Positions 1 to 11,616 of a stretch of DNA of 64,000 nucleotides are shown piece by piece. The DNA comes from Amanita rubescens (taxonomy: Eukaryota; Basidiomycota; Agaricomycetes; Agaricales; Amanitaceae): NCBI GenBank assembly GCA_015039365.1, contig WION01000055.1:62001-126000 (forward strand). The letters are read 5' to 3'. A program made the position numbers and the translations under genes. The notes under the pieces were generated by a model. It saw nothing but the letters and a program-made list of their open reading frames with translations, had not been told where the DNA came from and did not search any database. The first letter of the stretch is position 1. Every line of letters starts with the position of its first letter.

Positions 1-899
1 GAATGATGTGATAAGAGTTGGACTGTTTCCGATGGGGTACGTGATTCCCGAGGGTCCAATGATGGTCCTAGCGTTTCCAATCTCGCAAGCGAGTTTTAAG
101 TTTTCCAATTCAGGAGCTTCGAGGACGCCAAGGAAGGAGTTTCGCGTTCAAAAGTTAAGGTCCTTAGACGTGGAAGCGTATTTGGACCATGGGCGTTAAT
201 TTCAGTCCTTTCGTGGATGGAAATTATGGACAATGTTTCGAGGTTCGAGACATGTGAAAGAATTTCGAGCGTATCCTTCTCCGCCGTCCGCAATTCCAAT
301 GTGGTTAACGCTGACCATGTAAGTTTCCATGAAGGGTCTATCAGCAAGACATTTCGTAACAGTGGGGCATCTTCGAATATATCGTTAGAGGCAGTTGGAG
401 GCACAGGCTCGTACATGAAGATGCCCAATTTCCTTAGCATTGGGAGGCGGTTCCTGATTCGACGTAAGATAGGGAGGTCCGAGTGAGTAACCGTAATAGT
501 GACGCATTCCCAGCGCATCGATTGTTCGACTAATAGTTCTAAAACTGGATGCATGTCGTTTGGCAGAGAACCGGACGCAATTGTCAATGAGAGGACCTGA
601 TAATCGAACGAAATCGTCTCTGCTCGATCTCGGTTCACGAAAAATTCCACCATTTCTTTCATGCGGCCGACTTTCTGCTGGTTGAAATGAAGTGTTTCAT
701 AATGTACCGAAATGCGAGACCAGAACTGGGGTGTCATTGAGAAGAATATTGCCCTCCATTCGGAACATATGTGTCCGAGGACCCATGGAAACTGACAGGT
801 AGTAAATTGGGTTCTTAGGACAGTGGAGGGTGCGACGTGACTAAAGATATCCTGGGTTATTTCGTTCGGAAAGTTGAGTATAGGCGCAAGTGAGTTCAT
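1..899 (-). CDS. F-box/LRR-like protein, partial, one frameshift
   Basis: The product starts with MNSLAPILNFPNEITQDIF, an F-box-like opening (leucine/proline, then NEI..DIFSHV). It continues with VLGHICSEWRAIFFSMTPQFWSRISV, the usual second half of Agaricomycete F-box domains. Residues after about 110 form irregular leucine-rich repeats (LPMLRKLGIF, NLETLSIISI, LPRLRTLTFE). Such proteins normally recruit substrates to SCF ubiquitin ligases; the target is unknown. The frame closes at base 96, but from about base 155 leftwards a different frame reads FLGVLEAPELENLKLACEIG, which continues the LRR pattern to the window edge. A 1- or 2-base indel near 150-160 therefore breaks the gene, or the assembly has an error there. 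The C-terminus lies outside the window. The start ATG is the first in frame. Family call is firm; functionality is uncertain. Confidence 0.72.
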
Positions 900-2780
900 G
901 AAGGAATGAGGTGAATGCGTGGAGTCACGCTATTATGTGACACTGTGTAACGAATCTGGGATCTCGTTCATCTTCATCGCCTTATCGACCCCAGGCAGAT
1001 CTAGTTCGGCACCAGAGACCAGCATGATCGTAGCACAATCTGTGCCCCCCGCAGAGCCTCTTCGAAACGCGGTGACAGTGGCTGATGCATCGACTTTCCA
1101 TCATATTAGGTCACATTTGCTCTGCGTGGTAGGCGGTGTTTCTGCCCATGAGTACTGAATTCTGGGGCGCATCCAACTTTCCAGTCTGTCCTTTCCTCCG
1201 CCAGTTGATGACGCCGCAATGCTGATTATTCTCCTTCAGCACACGGGTTTGGTTCCGCACGCATTACGAACTATTTTCCAATTTTCACGTTTTCGAGACT
1301 TTGCTAGTCTATGCTTACGGGGATGATCGATAATCAGATCCTCTGTTTCCCGACAATCTCCGCCCATTGGGGAATCCATGCTTATTATTTACAACCCGAG
1401 AAATTACGGAAATATGATCACATTTCCCCATTTACGAATGTTGAAAATCATGTCGCCTCTCCTCTTATCGGTTCTACGAACATCTTCCCTTTAGAAACTA
1501 TATATACCCAAAAAGAGTCGGGGCCAAGAACTATACACGTCTCTCTTGGATAGATCGACATGTCGCCTGTGACTCTCAGCCTTCTTGAAACGCCCATCCG
1601 AGATCAAGTCTTTTTTCTTGCGATAGCACTTACCGCTCTATGAACTCTTGACATGTCAATCTGGCAACCCATTTCTCGCATCCCAACTTCAGGTATTGCG
1701 GGACATGTTCCCTAGGCGACTCACCTGACGAAATCGGGGCATTCATAGCCTCTCGGACCATTGAACGGCCTTATTCCGGCAAATATGTGTTGCACTGGTG
1801 TTATTTAAACTCAATCTCCAGTACGCGCGCAACTGTTGGTACATGTTAGGCCATGACTGGCATTCGTTGGGACCTAGATGACGACGACGTTAGGGTATGG
1901 TCAATGCATAAACCGTAGGTTTCGAAAGCAATCTCCCATGTCACATTGAATGACGGACTTTCGGTCATGAATAGGGAACACTGGGTATTGACTTGAGATG
2001 TATTCGATAACGCTACGAATGTCTTCCGAGTCGTCAAATTGTTTCGTTATCAAATCGCCTGGATTGCACGACGACGTACCTGCCAAACTGGCGCATGACA
2101 CGTGTTACACGTTAGTTGTGAATATGATATAAGAAGCACACCTAGGTTGACATCTTATAAAATGCGAGTACACCGATACTCAGCCACTATCGCGATTCGC
2201 AACGGTGTTATGGGAGACTCGGGATAGCCCATGACTTGGAAGGACTACTAGACGATCCTTTTCCGTTGCGCGCGCTTAGCCAAGACCTGAAAAAACGATA
2301 AGCGCGACATCACATATGGCTTTTGTATGAATCGCTGTACCGGCATGCTTTTTCCGATGTCGTTCCAATATCCTAAGTGGCATGCCAGGGTATCGTACTC
2401 GTGTTAGGGTTAATAGAACCTCCAGCTACAAGTTCTGAACAGCGTGACATCCGTGGCACTCTAAGCAACTATCATTAGTAGTATGGCAACAAATGAGAAT
2501 TACTCAGACGCCGAGATCGACAACCTCGCGTCGCTTGTGACGGGTTAATATAATTTACTCGGCGACGATAATGTTGCTACCGTGTACAAAAACATAGCCT
2601 CAGTTGCACCCCGGAACCCTACTAGATCATTGCTTTATTGTGTGTATGGTCTACATACGCTCTAAGAAACGCAGCCCCCCCATAAATTACTCCTATATGC
2701 CCAATTTTAAGAAAACTACTTTTAGCGCTGGTGGCCGATTGAGTTCGACCTTTTACAACGCTTTGTTATTCCGCCAAGCA
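900..2780. other. 1.9 kb stretch without a confident gene
   Basis: No conserved family is recognised. On the plus strand around 1220-1315 a short open stretch reads AAMLIILLQHTGLVPHALR, which could be a gene remnant. On the minus strand around 1900-2060 another reads DDSEDIRSVIEYISSQYPVF between splice-like GTACGT and CCAG signals. Neither can be extended into a convincing gene. Confidence 0.4.
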
Positions 2781-3649
2781 TCACACCAGAGAGAGGCTGG
2801 AAAATGATCCATCGTTCTTTTCTGGTGGTCGTGGTCCCTTGAAGCTGTTTGATCGTGTACTTGTAATTGTCTTTCCGTCTAAATCACCCGAGGGTGTGGT
2901 TTTTTCTGCTATTGTTTGCATAGGTAGAGGGGCTGTGAACCAAAATACTGGATAGCGCCGTCGGATGTTGTTGAGAAGTAATGCGACCATCAATGCGAGA
3001 GAAGATGAAAGTAAGATGACTGGTAAATAATACCAGCCTAAATCCCTAACCGCTGGATTCACAGAGGCTAGGAGTGCGGTAGCACCTACCACGCGTATTT
3101 CATGTTAGTTACGAAGAAAGAACGCGGAATCCGGATGACTCACCCGCAGGGGGATGCGTTGTTCCTGTTAATTGCATGGCTGCTACAGCTGTAGCGCAGG
3201 ATAACGAACTACAGAGCCATAATAGCTCCTGTATTCGCTTTTCTGAAGGTAAAAGGCCGAATAACTTTGTTACGCAGACGCCTATCAATGCGCCTAAGAA
3301 ATGCCCTCCGATGAGAGCGCGCGGTTGCGCCAACGGTGTCTCTATTGCACCGTATATGAGTACAGCACTAGCACCCTTGAAAATATGGTTATTTAAATAC
3401 GTTCAGGATAGACCCAAGATGAATACGCACATAGCTAGCGATAATGGGAGGAACTCCTCGTCTGATGAAATAGCTGGCATGACCAAACACGGCTTGTATG
3501 ACTGCGATGCCACAAAACGCTCCAACGAACGACCAAAAACACAATTCATATCGCCGTAGTTGCGGGGGTGGAAAATCACGATATCCGAACCAGCGAGAGA
3601 ACCAGCGCGGTAAGTGTGCAAGACGACTTTGAGATGCGAGACTCGCCAT
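2781..3649 (-). CDS. HPP family integral membrane protein
   Basis: There are three exons: 3649-3431, 3375-3144 and 3085-2781. The introns are 55 and 58 bp (GTGCGT...AAG and GTGAGT...TAG). The joined product is 251 residues. Residue order: an N-terminal LPRWFSRWFGYRDFPPPQ, then FVGAFCGIAVIQAVFG (first membrane helix), VPPIIASY-GASAVLIYGA, PLAQPRALIGGHFLGALIGV, and the family signature TTHPPAG-ATALLA, restored exactly across the second splice. A last helix (YYLPVILLSSSLALMVALLL) precedes a basic, serine-rich cytosolic tail. About four to five membrane segments fit the HPP family (Pfam PF04982). That family includes nitrite transporters of chloroplasts and cyanobacteria, but fungal members are of unknown substrate. 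All splice phases close and no break is seen, so this is the best intact host gene in the window. Confidence 0.9.
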
Positions 3650-4914
3650 GCAGATGGCGCGGGTGAAAAATGACAGTAACCAGGTTTTGCTCGCCTGTTA
3701 TCAACGTTGAGTTTATAAGAGGAAAGAAGAAAGGAATAATTAGACGCACTAAGTGCCTGGTGGCAGGTGAAGAACATGAAAAAGGGGAACGTTTGTGATT
3801 CCGGTTATGAAGGATAAAATCTGCGGAGTAAACATCGAAGAGAAGGTAAAAGGAATCGTATTGTCAACTTGTCAACATTTGTCAGCTTTGATCGATGATC
3901 GATGATCCTTCTAACTCGGCTTAATTCGACACCGACGGTCCTGCTTTTGCCCAGTACTGCTTACCTGTCGTACTAAGCTTAATGGTCAAGTCAACTAGTA
4001 ACTGCTATCGAGATCGAATCCTATACATGATCTTCATAGCAAATTGACACAGGTACATTGTCACGCCTTATGGCATATGCATGGTTACTCCCTAGGGCGC
4101 TAGGGTTGTAACATCTTCTGAATACCGTCCACCGAGTCGTAACTTCAGGCTCACAAAGGAAGAAAGATTGATGCGGGATATGTGATATCAGGGAATTATT
4201 AGCGTTGGCGAGAATCTGCAGCGCCTGGAAGGTCAGGATTCTGATTATCGACTGTGATCGAAGGAGGCTTATTCTTGATTGGTTGACCGACAGTTCGTTC
4301 AAGTTTACGGGCTTCTACTCGCCTCTCTCGTCGCTAACCGCAAATGCGGTGCACTGGCGTCAACTAACTATCAAAGTGGGTCATCAAAAAGCCGAATCTG
4401 AATCTGCAACTACCTCGTCTCTTTCCAAGATTGACGTGATTTAATTAACGGGTCATGTATTGAAGCTTTCCTGTTTGGGGAAACGTCCACCATGCGCGAA
4501 TGATCGCTAACTAAACAAACCGGAGTGTGTATCACCCTGATAAAGGCGATCGCGACCTACCCCCACCGCAGCATGGAGTGTCCAATGCTTCTTCCCTCGT
4601 GGTTACATGCTGCCTGTCGTTACCAGCTCTTCCAGATGGAATGTTCACCCTAAATGCGCGTTTTTCAAGACTTAATTTTGGCATTCGGCCCTTCTACTCT
4701 TGGTGTTCCGTGGATATCTGGGTTCAGGGCTTGGCATTACCATGCAGACTTTGTCTCGCGATGACGAAGTTATCGTCGAATTGACGGCAATCAATCGTGT
4801 CCGTGGCTTGGCGTGTAATCTCACCCGCGATTGGACAATATTGAATTTTCGATTTCGAGCTATCACAGCATGACAAAGCAAGAACATAGCTGATATATCG
4901 TCATCTACATGGCG
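3650..4914. other. Intergenic stretch between HPP and ATG14-like genes
   Basis: About 1.26 kb. Open frames of 60-90 codons occur on both strands (for example 4021-4302 minus, 4527-4784 plus). None shows a recognisable domain, a clear intron structure or a family-like pattern. A short direct repeat, TCGATGATCGATGATC, lies near 3890. I see nothing else. Confidence 0.4.
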
Positions 4915-6803
4915 TCAACTCCAGTCAATATCATTGCTAGAGCCTCCAAATTCATCTTTCGTCCCAACCAAATTCCATCCTTCTTCATCCACTTCCTCGA
5001 GAATGAAATCCTCACGAATCATAGAAGCATGCATGGCATATCTCGCACCTCCGGCTTGTAGGCGGTTTAGCCGCGGACATACTTGATACTGTTGGAGTTG
5101 AGGGGGCGGATACCGTGCGCTCCGGACGAATTTTACCGGGAGGAAGTTGTCGCTAATTTGACTCGAGCGCGTGATACAGGGTTTGCCGTTGTCGCTTGCA
5201 ACAACTGTGAAAAATCTAGCGGAAAGTTAGCCGGAGTCGGAGGAGGTAGAATGGGCGTTGTCTCGTGAGATTTCCTATAGACACCAAAGAAATGTTTCAT
5301 TTCCGAGGAGAGCAAGCATATAGAGAAAGAGAGATTACTCTCACATCAGATAAGATGAAATCAATTAACGACAGGATAACTTACTTTCCGAGCTCAGTAC
5401 TACAGCACACACGCCAAAGGTTGCTCAAAACGTCGCCAGCTTGGCTAAGGGGGAATGTCCACGCTTTGAGTAAAAGCAAGATAGGTTACGTTATAGATTA
5501 GCATCGCCAAGGCTGTCATGAACGATGAACCGCCAGTTCCAGGACTCTAGAGGTGGTTGTTCCTCGTGATAGGTGGACTCTATCATAGACTGATTTCCCG
5601 ATGGCGATGTCGATAACGTTGGCGGATCCACGGGTGAAGATGTCTGTTTATGTTGTTGAAGCGCGCGATGACCCGAAGATGATGGTGGAGATGCAGAAAC
5701 GTGAAGGCAATACTTGCCCGTCCATCTGCGCGTGATCGGGGGGCGAGTCAGTAATTGGTACCCCGGTAAAGTCTTGATCGAACGATACCTTGCCCACCCT
5801 CCTGTCTCGGCGCCCTTCCCGGCCCCAATCCAAGGCTGACCAACGCCAAGCTTTCCAGAACTCCAAGAAATCTCGAATGGGAGTTTGATTCCAATGTAGA
5901 ATGTCAATAACGACAGGAAATGCACTGTATGCGTTATGACAGCGTTGATATGATCTGGTGGGTATCCTAATGAAATGAGTCAATTTGCGGCGTTCGCGGA
6001 GACATCGGATGCACGAGGATTAAACATGTTGCTGGGGGTTCCGATAATGAACAGGCGAAAGGTGCAGATGAAGGAAGGAGCGGAATTACTTACTCCTCAT
6101 ATCTCCCGGCACAGGCAAAGTCAAGGTTCCAATGGTCCATTCACCCTTTGTGCCAGGCTTTCCACCAATCGGCGGTCTTCCACCAACCTCTACAACGTTG
6201 AACACTTCCACCAGTTCTTGTACGAGCCCAGACCGCGCTCTTGAGATGGTCAGTGAAAGAGCATTTAGCTCTTGTTTCTCACGGGACGCGGTTTGATGGA
6301 GAGCAAAGGTTGGAGGAGCAGAAGGTGGTATCGGTGAGGAAGCCACGAATGATGTTGAGTGTAATTTGGCTGCGGAGAGATTTCGACGCCGGGTAGCAAC
6401 AGTCTCCCGAAGCAGTCGTAGCCTATCCCGTCCTGGATTGCACCAGCGTTAGATGAAAATTCTCGGATGAGAGTGTAGAGCATACGCACTCTTATCGTTT
6501 TCTTTTCTTAACTTTACAAGCCCGAACTGAATATCTTCTAATAGTTGTTGATAGCTCGCCACATCAGCTCGTCGTATTCGGGCAGGCGCTACACTCTCCA
6601 GCGCACGGGAGGCCCGGTTAACTTGCTCATCACGATCAATGCAAAAATGTTGGATCTGACGTCGGAGGTCGCGTAGGCTAGTTAAAGAGTAATGAGCACA
6701 TGTCACCGTCAAACATAGAGCAAAGGCAAGAGGCTAACTGGGTGCGAATACAGGTCTCACAATAGAACTGCTTTTGCTTCAGCTCACATATCTTGCATTC
6801 CAT
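4915..6803 (-). CDS. ATG14/UVRAG-type Vps34 complex subunit, apparent 1-bp frameshift
   Basis: The start is 6803, giving MECKICELKQKQFYCETC, the paired CxxC cap of the family. Exons read by eye: 6803-6739, 6677-6490, 6432-6094, 5966 to about 5560, about 5550-5385, 5274 to about 5140, and a terminal exon ending at 4915. Residues 20-140 are coiled coil (HLRDLRRQIQHFCIDRDEQV, NDKRRDRLRLLRETVATRRR). Next come ELVEVFNVVEVGG, GEWTIGTLTLPVPGD and the conserved block THTVHFLSLLTFYIGIKLPF with GAETGGWARY. C-terminal blocks SSFMTALAMLIYNVTYLAF, LPPPTPANFPLDFSQLLQ and DEEGWNLV complete the family pattern. Such proteins form part of the Vps34-Vps15-Vps30 PI3-kinase, in autophagy (Atg14) or endosomal sorting (Vps38/UVRAG); which branch is not decided. 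A five-G run at 5449-5453 puts the conserved SQAGDVLSNLW block one base out of frame. The junction before SSFMTAL also needs an unusual intron or a second shift. The last splice is uncertain. Confidence 0.8.
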
Positions 6804-6847
6804 TGTACAGAGAGAGGTATAGCGTAGCTTTATGCTTGACTGGTATA

Positions 6848-7398
6848 GCTCTAGATGCGAGAAACAGAGAAAGCCGTCGGCGTCTTGACAAATGCCGACT
6901 CGGGGACTGGAAAAAATAAGTACAAATAGAGTGGTTGGTTCAAGTACCTCAAATCTTCCGAGGTCCGTGAAGAGCTTGCCTCAATTCCGTCCCGAGGCGA
7001 GGATGAGCGCCAGAGGAAATCTAAAAATCCTCTCACCGTTACCCGTTTGTTCCTTGTCAAGGAGCATCGTCTTCACGGGCGCCAAGACGACGAAGATTAT
7101 TGGTTTCATTATGTAAGGACGCAAAGGTGAGTCGAGTATTGTTGGAATGGTCAGATACTGTTCAAGACCTCATAACCGTGTTGATCCAGAACGAGCACTG
7201 CCGCAGCTGGTATGTGCCTCGTTCATGTTCCGTCACCCAACTGAGCGGGATTCAGGCTTCTCTCGACTCGCCATTGTGTTGGACTTTCACTCCCAAAAGA
7301 TGCCATTGCTGTCCGATTACCAGACACACGTGAATCTTGACGTGATGGATCAAGATCAACTGAACTGGTATGTTGCCATGATTAACAGTGAACGCTAG
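6848..7398 (+). CDS. Small unassigned gene, exon structure unclear
   Basis: Two stretches look coding on the plus strand, divergent from the ATG14-like gene. One (about 6945-7130) reads SEVREELASIPSRGEDERQR and NPLTVTRLFLVKEHRLHG, ending in DEDYWFHYVRTQ. The second (about 7190-7398) reads LPQLVCASFMFRHPTERDSG and ends DQDQLNWYVAMINSER before a TAG. A GTGAGT donor sits between them at about 7130; the acceptor is ambiguous. The family is not recognised. The stop codon lies inside the 8-bp target site later used by the adjacent hAT element, so that insertion left the reading frame complete but replaced the native 3' flank. Confidence 0.4.
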
Positions 7399-7401
7399 GG
7401 A

Positions 7402-10400
7402 TAGTGTTTATAGGTCAGGTTATGGTGACCGAAAAATAACCGTGACCGGACCGAACCGCTACCGGTTATGACCGGACCATCGGTCACGGTTTTGCCAGTG
7501 GCAGTCGGCTTCGGTTACGGTCATAGCAAACAACTCAATTCATGTAACCGAAGTGTAACCGGTCATGACCGGTCATGACCGGTAACTTAAGGCCACGTGA
7601 CAAGGTTGACTTATGTATGATAATTAACTATGTGAATTTGAACATTGACGTGAAATGACGGCACGCGCTCGTATATTGACCGAGAAGGGGACTGCTCTCA
7701 AAGAGCAGCAAGCAAAGAACAGTCGCAAGCGGAAATCCCACAATACTCAGTCAGGTACCTCATCGCTCAAAAAGAAGGTAACGAAAGCGAACAACACTCG
7801 GGATGACTCAAGCTCTTCCTCAGAAGATGATCGCCGTCTGCAGAAACGGCGTCGTCAACCAGATCCCGACGAAATTGTTGAAATAGAAGACGGAGATGAT
7901 TCAGAACAAGCGGAAGAAGTTGTGAATGACGAGGGAGATGACTCGGAATTGGCTGAAAAGGACGATGTATTAGAGGGTGGCGAGGGGTTAGATGTGAGGA
8001 ATGAAGGGCCAGCCAATGGTAATGAGTCAGACATTGAACTGCTGCACTCAACCGTAAGTCGTGGTTTCAACTTTCAAAGATGAGGACTTACCTTTGCCTA
8101 GAACGATGGTCTGAAAGACCGGCACCGCGCTACTATTCCGGGGCTACACAAGAAAAAGAGCGAGTATACGGAAGACCTTTTAACGGTCTTTACCGAACGA
8201 GTAACAGTTACATTCAAGGGGAAAAGAGGCAAGGAAGTGACGAAGGAAGGCCGTTGGTGTGAAGTCTGCCGGTTAGTTGTGAAAATGTGAATGTTATTGT
8301 TGAACGTAACTCACCGGGGCTTCTAGAACGGATCCTAAGCTGATTCGCACCAAATCCCTTCATAAGGCATTTCTAACTGGGGGTAACTCAACGTGTCGAA
8401 ACCATATCCGTCAGCACTATAAATATTATAGCGAACGCTGTAAAGAGAAAGGAATTGAGGAAAAGGAGCGTTGCATACCTCCCGAGATCCTCAAAGCTCG
8501 TAAATCTAAGTCTAAGCCGATGATTCAGTCTAAACTGAATATGACGGGTGCGGAGTCAGCTCCGAAACAATTTTCGAGGGAGGGAACCCTTCGTACCGTA
8601 ACTCAATTTGTCGCTTGCGATGATCAGGTATGGGGCTTGGATACAATATGCCAAGAGGAGGCTGTTGACAGTGTTTAGGCCTTTGAAGTTGCTAATAAGC
8701 CATCGTTTCGTAATTGCCTCACATCGATGAGGCCGCAAACGATCAAAGCAGACTTACCGAATGCCTATAACGTCAAGACATGCTTGCACAATGAGTTTGC
8801 GACGTACATGAAAGAGCTGAAAGGTACAATTAGTGTAGGTCGTGGCACTGTATAGCGTCCAAATTGAAACTCACTCGTCCTTCCAAAGAATCTCCCTGGG
8901 AAAGTATCCATAACGGTTGACTGCTGGACAGCCGATGCTACGAAGGCAGCATTCGTGGGTATGACGGCTCATTGGATTCAGGTAACAAAGGAGGGACTGT
9001 GGTTGCTCGAAGCGCGTGTTATTGCGCTACGTGGACTGTCAGGCGATCATGGTGGGAAGAACTTGGGTCGTTACGTTGCTGGCTTGTGCGACCGTGTGGG
9101 TTTAATCGGAAATGAAAGGTCCAAGGTAAGTAAGTCAATGTGAGCATGTGACACGATTGCTGATAAGATGACTCACACGCTCACCACCTTTCACCGCGCA
9201 AACACCACCTGGTCACCAGCTGTATGGCATAACCCTCGATAACACATCCGTGAATGGTACAATCTGCAAAACTGTTGCGAAAATCCATAGACGTCGAAAC
9301 CTGGAGGCATGGGATCACAAGAAGAATCAATACATGTAAGTGGTAACGTGAATACGCTGACGACAATTGAAATATATGACAGGTGTATGGCACATGTCAT
9401 CAATCTTGCGACCATCGATGTGATGTCGCATATCACCAAAACCGCCGTAGTCGAGAACAAGGCCGCAATCTGGGAATACGATCCGGCACTCCCCTCTAAC
9501 CGTATCTCAAACGGGGGATTAGATGTAATTGCAACCATTCGAACGTTGGCAATTAAAGTGAGTCTACATTCGACTTTTCTCGGTCTTATCGACCGTTACT
9601 TACTGATGACTGGCAGATCCAGGCCTCGAGCGTGCGCATCGAAAAGTTCAACGAACTCCAACTCCAAACGGGGATCACGAAGCCGCTCAAGATACCACTT
9701 CACAGCAATATCCGATGGGGAACAGCATTTGCGATGCTTGACAGATCTCTAGATCTGCAAAACGTAAGTAATTATACACTCATGTTACATGTTTCAACTA
9801 AATTACATACCAGGCGATTACTCTCTTCATAAACTGCGCCGACACTTTGTTCGGCCCTATCACAACCATCAGGAAGGATGGGCGCACCATAAAAAACATC
9901 CCTTGGACTGCGTTCGCCTTGTCAGCGGATGATTGGCACCGCATCGCGGACGCCAGGGATATCCTTGCGGTAAGTACTAGATTACATTTTAGTCAATTGT
10001 ATTAACATCACTGCTAGGACGCAAATCGAGTCCAGCAGGCTTTCTCGTCTGAAAGCAAGGCAACACTATGGCAAGCGCTCCCGCTGATCGAAGACCTTCA
10101 AACACGCTGGGAGAAAAAGCGTGATGGATCAACAGGATTCGAGCGTTTTTCCGTGTACCGCCCCGCAATCCAAGACGGCCTTGACAAACTCAAGAAGTAT
10201 TATGTCAAATTTGACGAGAAGCCAGCATATATTCTCGCGCTCAGTAAGTTATTTTGTTTTTTCCTTATCAGCGGTTTCTAATCGTGGTACGGTACTAGTC
10301 CTCCACCCATATTACAAACTTGACTACATAACGATGGCTTGGGGTGGCGAAAAAGAGCAGGCCAGGGAGCGAGAGGCGGGTAATGAAAACGCAAAAAACT

Positions 10401-11406
10401 GGCAGGATATAGCATCGGAAATGTTTGAGAAAACGGTGTGTTCTATTTGATTAGACTGCGTACATACCTTATATGTGGCTTAAACAGGCTGAACATTACT
10501 GGGCAAGTCAGCCAGCGCAAGGCACAGGGACGGCGCCTCCTCACAAATCACGCCCGGCAAAGGCCGATGACTCCGTTATGTCGGATTTTGACCGTCACCG
10601 CAAGTTGTTGCTCAAACAAGGGAATAGTGCGGAAACCTGTGGTGCGGAAGTGAGACGCTACCTCAAGACAGTGGAGGAGGATGTTGAGAGGGACACAAAT
10701 GTCGTAGAATGGTGGCAGGTAAGTTATCGGAAGATATGCACCATACTAAATTAATATCTCATTCTAGAATAATTCCCGGACCTATCCGACTCTTGCACGG
10801 ATGGCGCTCGACATCCTACCATGTCAAGCGTCGTCCGTTCCATGCGAACGCTTGTTTTCGTCAAGCAAGCAAGTTATCACGGAACGACGTGTGCGCCTCG
10901 GCTCTGATCGACTGGAGCAACTTCTCGTTATGAAGTCAGCGTGGCAGGGTAGCATTGTGGATTGGGCAGCTGTAAACTCGAGTGCAGTTGATGAGATTGC
11001 CATCAACGAGTACAGCGACTTATTACAGGCTGACGGTGAGGCTAAGGTGTGGGACAAGGAGGATGAGCAATTCTTACTATTTGAGCCAGACAGTGATTCC
11101 GACATAGAGGATTACACTAGATTACTAGCATAGCTACCCATAGTACTTAGTTTTTGAATAGTAGACCCAGTAGCGTACTAAGTTAGTTACACAAATAATA
11201 ATCCTTTCCATCCACCGATTACCACTACATATTTGCAGTTACAACCGGTCATAACCGGTTATGTGAGGCTGACCGGACCAGTCATAACCGGTTACAACTG
11301 GTTCGGTCATGGTTACTAGATTTGGGGGTCGTTAAGTGACCGGTTACGGTCACGGTTTTTCCAAATTTGGGAAAAAAACCGGACCGGACCTGACCTGTAA
11401 ACACTA
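7402..11406 (+). mobile_element. hAT-superfamily DNA transposon, apparently complete
   Basis: The element is 4,005 bp with imperfect terminal inverted repeats. The left end reads TAGTGTTTATAGGTCAGG; the right end on the reverse strand reads TAGTGTTTACAGGTCAGG. A perfect 8-bp target duplication GCTAGGGA flanks it (7394-7401 and 11407-11414), as expected for hAT. Both subterminal regions (about 7420-7600 and 11230-11400) are packed with ACCGGTCATGACCGG-like palindromic motifs, the probable transposase-binding repeats. The single gene inside has no visible disabling mutation, so the copy may be young and autonomous. Confidence 0.92.
7655..11133 (+). CDS. hAT transposase with BED-type zinc finger and hATC domain
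   Basis: This is a multi-exon gene; the first exon is 7655-8053 and about ten short introns follow (for example GTTAGT...CTAG near 8273-8327, and GTATGG...TTAG near 8629-8678). The N-terminus is basic then acidic, suggesting a nuclear signal. A BED-like finger follows: WCEVCR, then, after a splice, STCRNHIRQH. The catalytic core starts with ITVDCWTADATKAAF (first Asp); LDNTSVNGTICK carries the second acidic site. CMAHVINLA and PLKIPLHSNIRWGTAFAML are family landmarks. The C-terminal hATC dimerisation region reads WWQNNSRTYPTLARMALDIL and PCQASSVPCERLFSSSKQV. It ends in an acidic tail, SDIEDYTRLLA. The frame stays open through all inferred exons. It is the only gene of the flanking element and would catalyse its cut-and-paste movement. 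Confidence 0.9.
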
Positions 11407-11616
11407 GCTAGGGACTAGCACGGGTATGACCGGGTACTGACCGGGTAATACCTGCAGGCAAATAGGTCATAGGACCGCTGACCATACCCGACCTGCGACC
11501 GGGAATGCACCTGCAGCTGTCAGAATCATTCATGATTAAGTCTAATTACAGTACTTACTCTATCGCAAAAAGCCCTGCAATCACAGAGACAGCCCCGAGT
11601 GCCTATCCCGGCCATA

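Noticed and set aside
8..486. Plus-strand open frames opposite the F-box gene
   Set aside because: They are antisense shadows of the leucine-rich minus-strand coding sequence and have no family pattern.
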